Shown in pieces: positions 63,106-64,000 of a stretch of 64,000 bases of DNA. Source of the DNA: Candidatus Brachybacter algidus (GTDB lineage: Bacteria; Bacteroidota; Bacteroidia; Chitinophagales; Saprospiraceae); the NCBI GenBank assembly GCA_016711705.1, contig JADJSK010000006.1, positions 139,003-203,002 on the forward strand, given 5' to 3'. The position numbers and the translations under genes are program-made. The notes beneath the pieces are model-generated. The model did no database searches. It was not told the origin of the DNA and worked only from the letters and a program-made list of their open reading frames with translations. How positions within the stretch are numbered: the first letter of the stretch is position 1; each line of letters begins with the position of its first letter.

Positions 63106-63862
63106 TAATTTTATCTTTTCCCCAATTCATAGGATTGTTGACAATGTATCTTTCAATAATCCCGAATTCACGATCATTACGAATAATGTGATCGTGATAA
63201 TTGGGTTGAAAAAAATGATTTTTTTTATTATATTTTGGGATATTCAATTGATGTTCATCAATATAATCATCAATTTTTGTATTTACCGCCGATTTGAATC
63301 CCGCCATAAATGATGAAATGGATTTTGGCAATCGAATTGGCGGGTTTCGTTTTATGGATAATAAATCGGTGTCGATGGAATCGGTCGGGTTTGTGGATAT
63401 TTGATCATTTGGATTTATTGGAATGATGGAATCCGGTGGAATGATTGAATTCATCGGTAGAGACACACGGCCGTGTGCCTCTGCGGTGGCCGTCGAATCA
63501 ACGACCGCCGCAATCACGTCCGTCGTTCCACCATCCGTTCCACCATCCATCCCATCCCATTTTTCGCGTATTTCCACAATTCCATGCAAATGATTTGGCA
63601 TGATAACAAATGTATGCAATAATAATTCATCACGTATTTCAAATGATTTAAACCATTCCATTTCGACAATTTTTCCAAATTCGGACAATACCATTTCGTG
63701 ATTTACAATGGTTCCTAAAATACATTCCCTGTGTTGTGTTACAATGGTCAAAAAATACATGGCCTCCGCCGAATAATCCCAATTGGGTTTGCGGTGTGAT
63801 TGGATGCGGTATTTATTTTGATATTTTCCATTTGTATTATATTGGTTCGTGTATAGGGGCAC
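63098..63862 (-). CDS. REP-associated tyrosine transposase (RAYT)
   Basis: A 254-residue Y1-type transposase. NWDYSAEAMYFLTIVTQHRE at about 27-46 is the RAYT start; the HUH motif is FVIMPNHLHGIVEI (His91, His93), and the catalytic Tyr is probably Tyr222 in QPNYHDHIIRND. Residues about 101-175 are an insertion (GGTDGGTTD, then AEAHGRVSLPMN and Pro/Asp-rich sequence) not found in the usual family; it includes a REP palindrome. The start is a GTG at 63862, inside another REP palindrome. It sits between hsdS and hsdR. Confidence 0.85.
   Translation of the reverse strand: MPLYTNQYNTNGKYQNKYRIQSHRKPNWDYSAEAMYFLTIVTQHRECILGTIVNHEMVLSEFGKIVEMEWFKSFEIRDELLLHTFVIMPNHLHGIVEIREKWDGMDGGTDGGTTDVIAAVVDSTATAEAHGRVSLPMNSIIPPDSIIPINPNDQISTNPTDSIDTDLLSIKRNPPIRLPKSISSFMAGFKSAVNTKIDDYIDEHQLNIPKYNKKNHFFQPNYHDHIIRNDREFGIIERYIVNNPMNWGKDKING
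63457..63484. repeat. REP palindrome inside the RAYT gene
   Basis: A 28-nt imperfect palindrome centred on ACACGGCCGTGT, flanked by GTAGAG and CTCTGC. It is read in frame as EAHGRVSLP in the transposase. Its sequence resembles the second palindrome at 63849. Confidence 0.85.
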
Positions 63863-63880
63863 GGCCGTGCACCTCTACAC
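63849..63880. repeat. REP palindrome at the hsdS-RAYT junction
   Basis: A 32-nt palindrome with core GCACGGCCGTGC and 14 of 16 arm positions paired. It contains both the hsdS stop codon (63875-63877) and the RAYT start codon (63860-63862). Confidence 0.85.
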
Positions 63881-64000
63881 AAACATCTTCTGCAACAATC
63901 CCTTTTTCCACACCTCCGTTTTTGTTATTTCGGTCTGTGTATGGTTTATTTTTTCGTCTAAGGAAGTAAGGAAATTGGCGATGAGGGTTTGTTCTTCTTT
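63875..64000 (-). CDS. hsdS: Type I restriction specificity subunit HsdS (C-terminal end only)
   Basis: The frame runs from the window edge to a TAG at 63875-63877, giving 41 visible residues: IANFLTSLDEKINHTQT, then TEVWKKGLLQKMFV and stop. This is the usual end of HsdS (IA.FL..ID..I....IE..K.WKKGLLQ.MF). The subunit reads the DNA target for the restriction and methylation complex; its target-recognition domains lie outside the window. The stop codon lies in a REP palindrome. Confidence 0.88.
   Translation of the reverse strand, partial: KEEQTLIANFLTSLDEKINHTQTEITKTEVWKKGLLQKMFV

Overview
The window looks like a chromosomal segment of a Bacteroidota bacterium, probably from the Saprospiria or a related group (inference). 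Supporting signs are the low G+C content, promoters of the TTG-N19/20-TANNTTTG type, type IX secretion C-terminal sorting domains, SprB-like surface repeats, a TonB-dependent receptor with a carboxypeptidase-like N-terminal domain, a BatD protein, and a MurA with Asp instead of the catalytic Cys. No rRNA, tRNA or CRISPR array was seen.

Layout. 1-7.2 kb: end of a DUF885 gene, then a minus-strand operon exbB-exbD-exbD-tonB-small membrane protein-PstS-like lipoprotein-TPR protein, with a recognisable promoter and terminator. 7.5-11.7 kb: a YgjP-type metalloprotease and a patatin phospholipase set in repeat-rich DNA, including a 1.2 kb block with five higher-order repeats that each carry the same perfect 18-bp palindrome. 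11.7-25.5 kb: minus-strand genes for a TonB-dependent receptor, Rpe, a group of small transport/ATP-grasp/NRDE/DinB genes, AroQ, RecQ and a large Tricorn-like protease. 25.9-32.3 kb: plus-strand surface/secreted proteins (lipoprotein, M64 peptidase, redoxin-SprB adhesin). 32.4-42.6 kb: FkbM methyltransferase, an alpha/beta hydrolase that seems to lack a normal start codon, PaaG/PaaH-like beta-oxidation enzymes, a TauE exporter followed by a persulfide-dioxygenase/rhodanese protein, Ssb, two BatD-like proteins and a GNAT enzyme. 43.2-52.5 kb: a frameshifted CBS gene, TM2 protein, PP2C phosphatase, oligopeptide-type permease, MurA, DUF4442, and a HipA-like/DUF3037 pair, separated by REP-like and MITE-like elements.

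53.3-60 kb is an accessory region of unrelated minus-strand genes (SRPBCC, propeller lipoprotein, FAD monooxygenase, putative nuclease, VapBC-type pair, decayed HepT-MntA pair). Three genes are followed directly at their 3' ends by plus-strand group II intron remnants and a fourth by an attC-like nested hairpin. This arrangement suggests a decayed integron-type cassette array invaded by attC-targeting introns; it is an inference and no integrase is visible. 60-64 kb holds a type I restriction operon (hsdS end, hsdR) with a REP-associated tyrosine transposase (RAYT) gene between the two subunits. The RAYT gene contains one REP palindrome in frame and starts inside another.

A second theme is intergenic: at least ten loci carry short tandem repeats with a period of seven bases but unrelated unit sequences, resembling the heptanucleotide repeats known from filamentous cyanobacteria.
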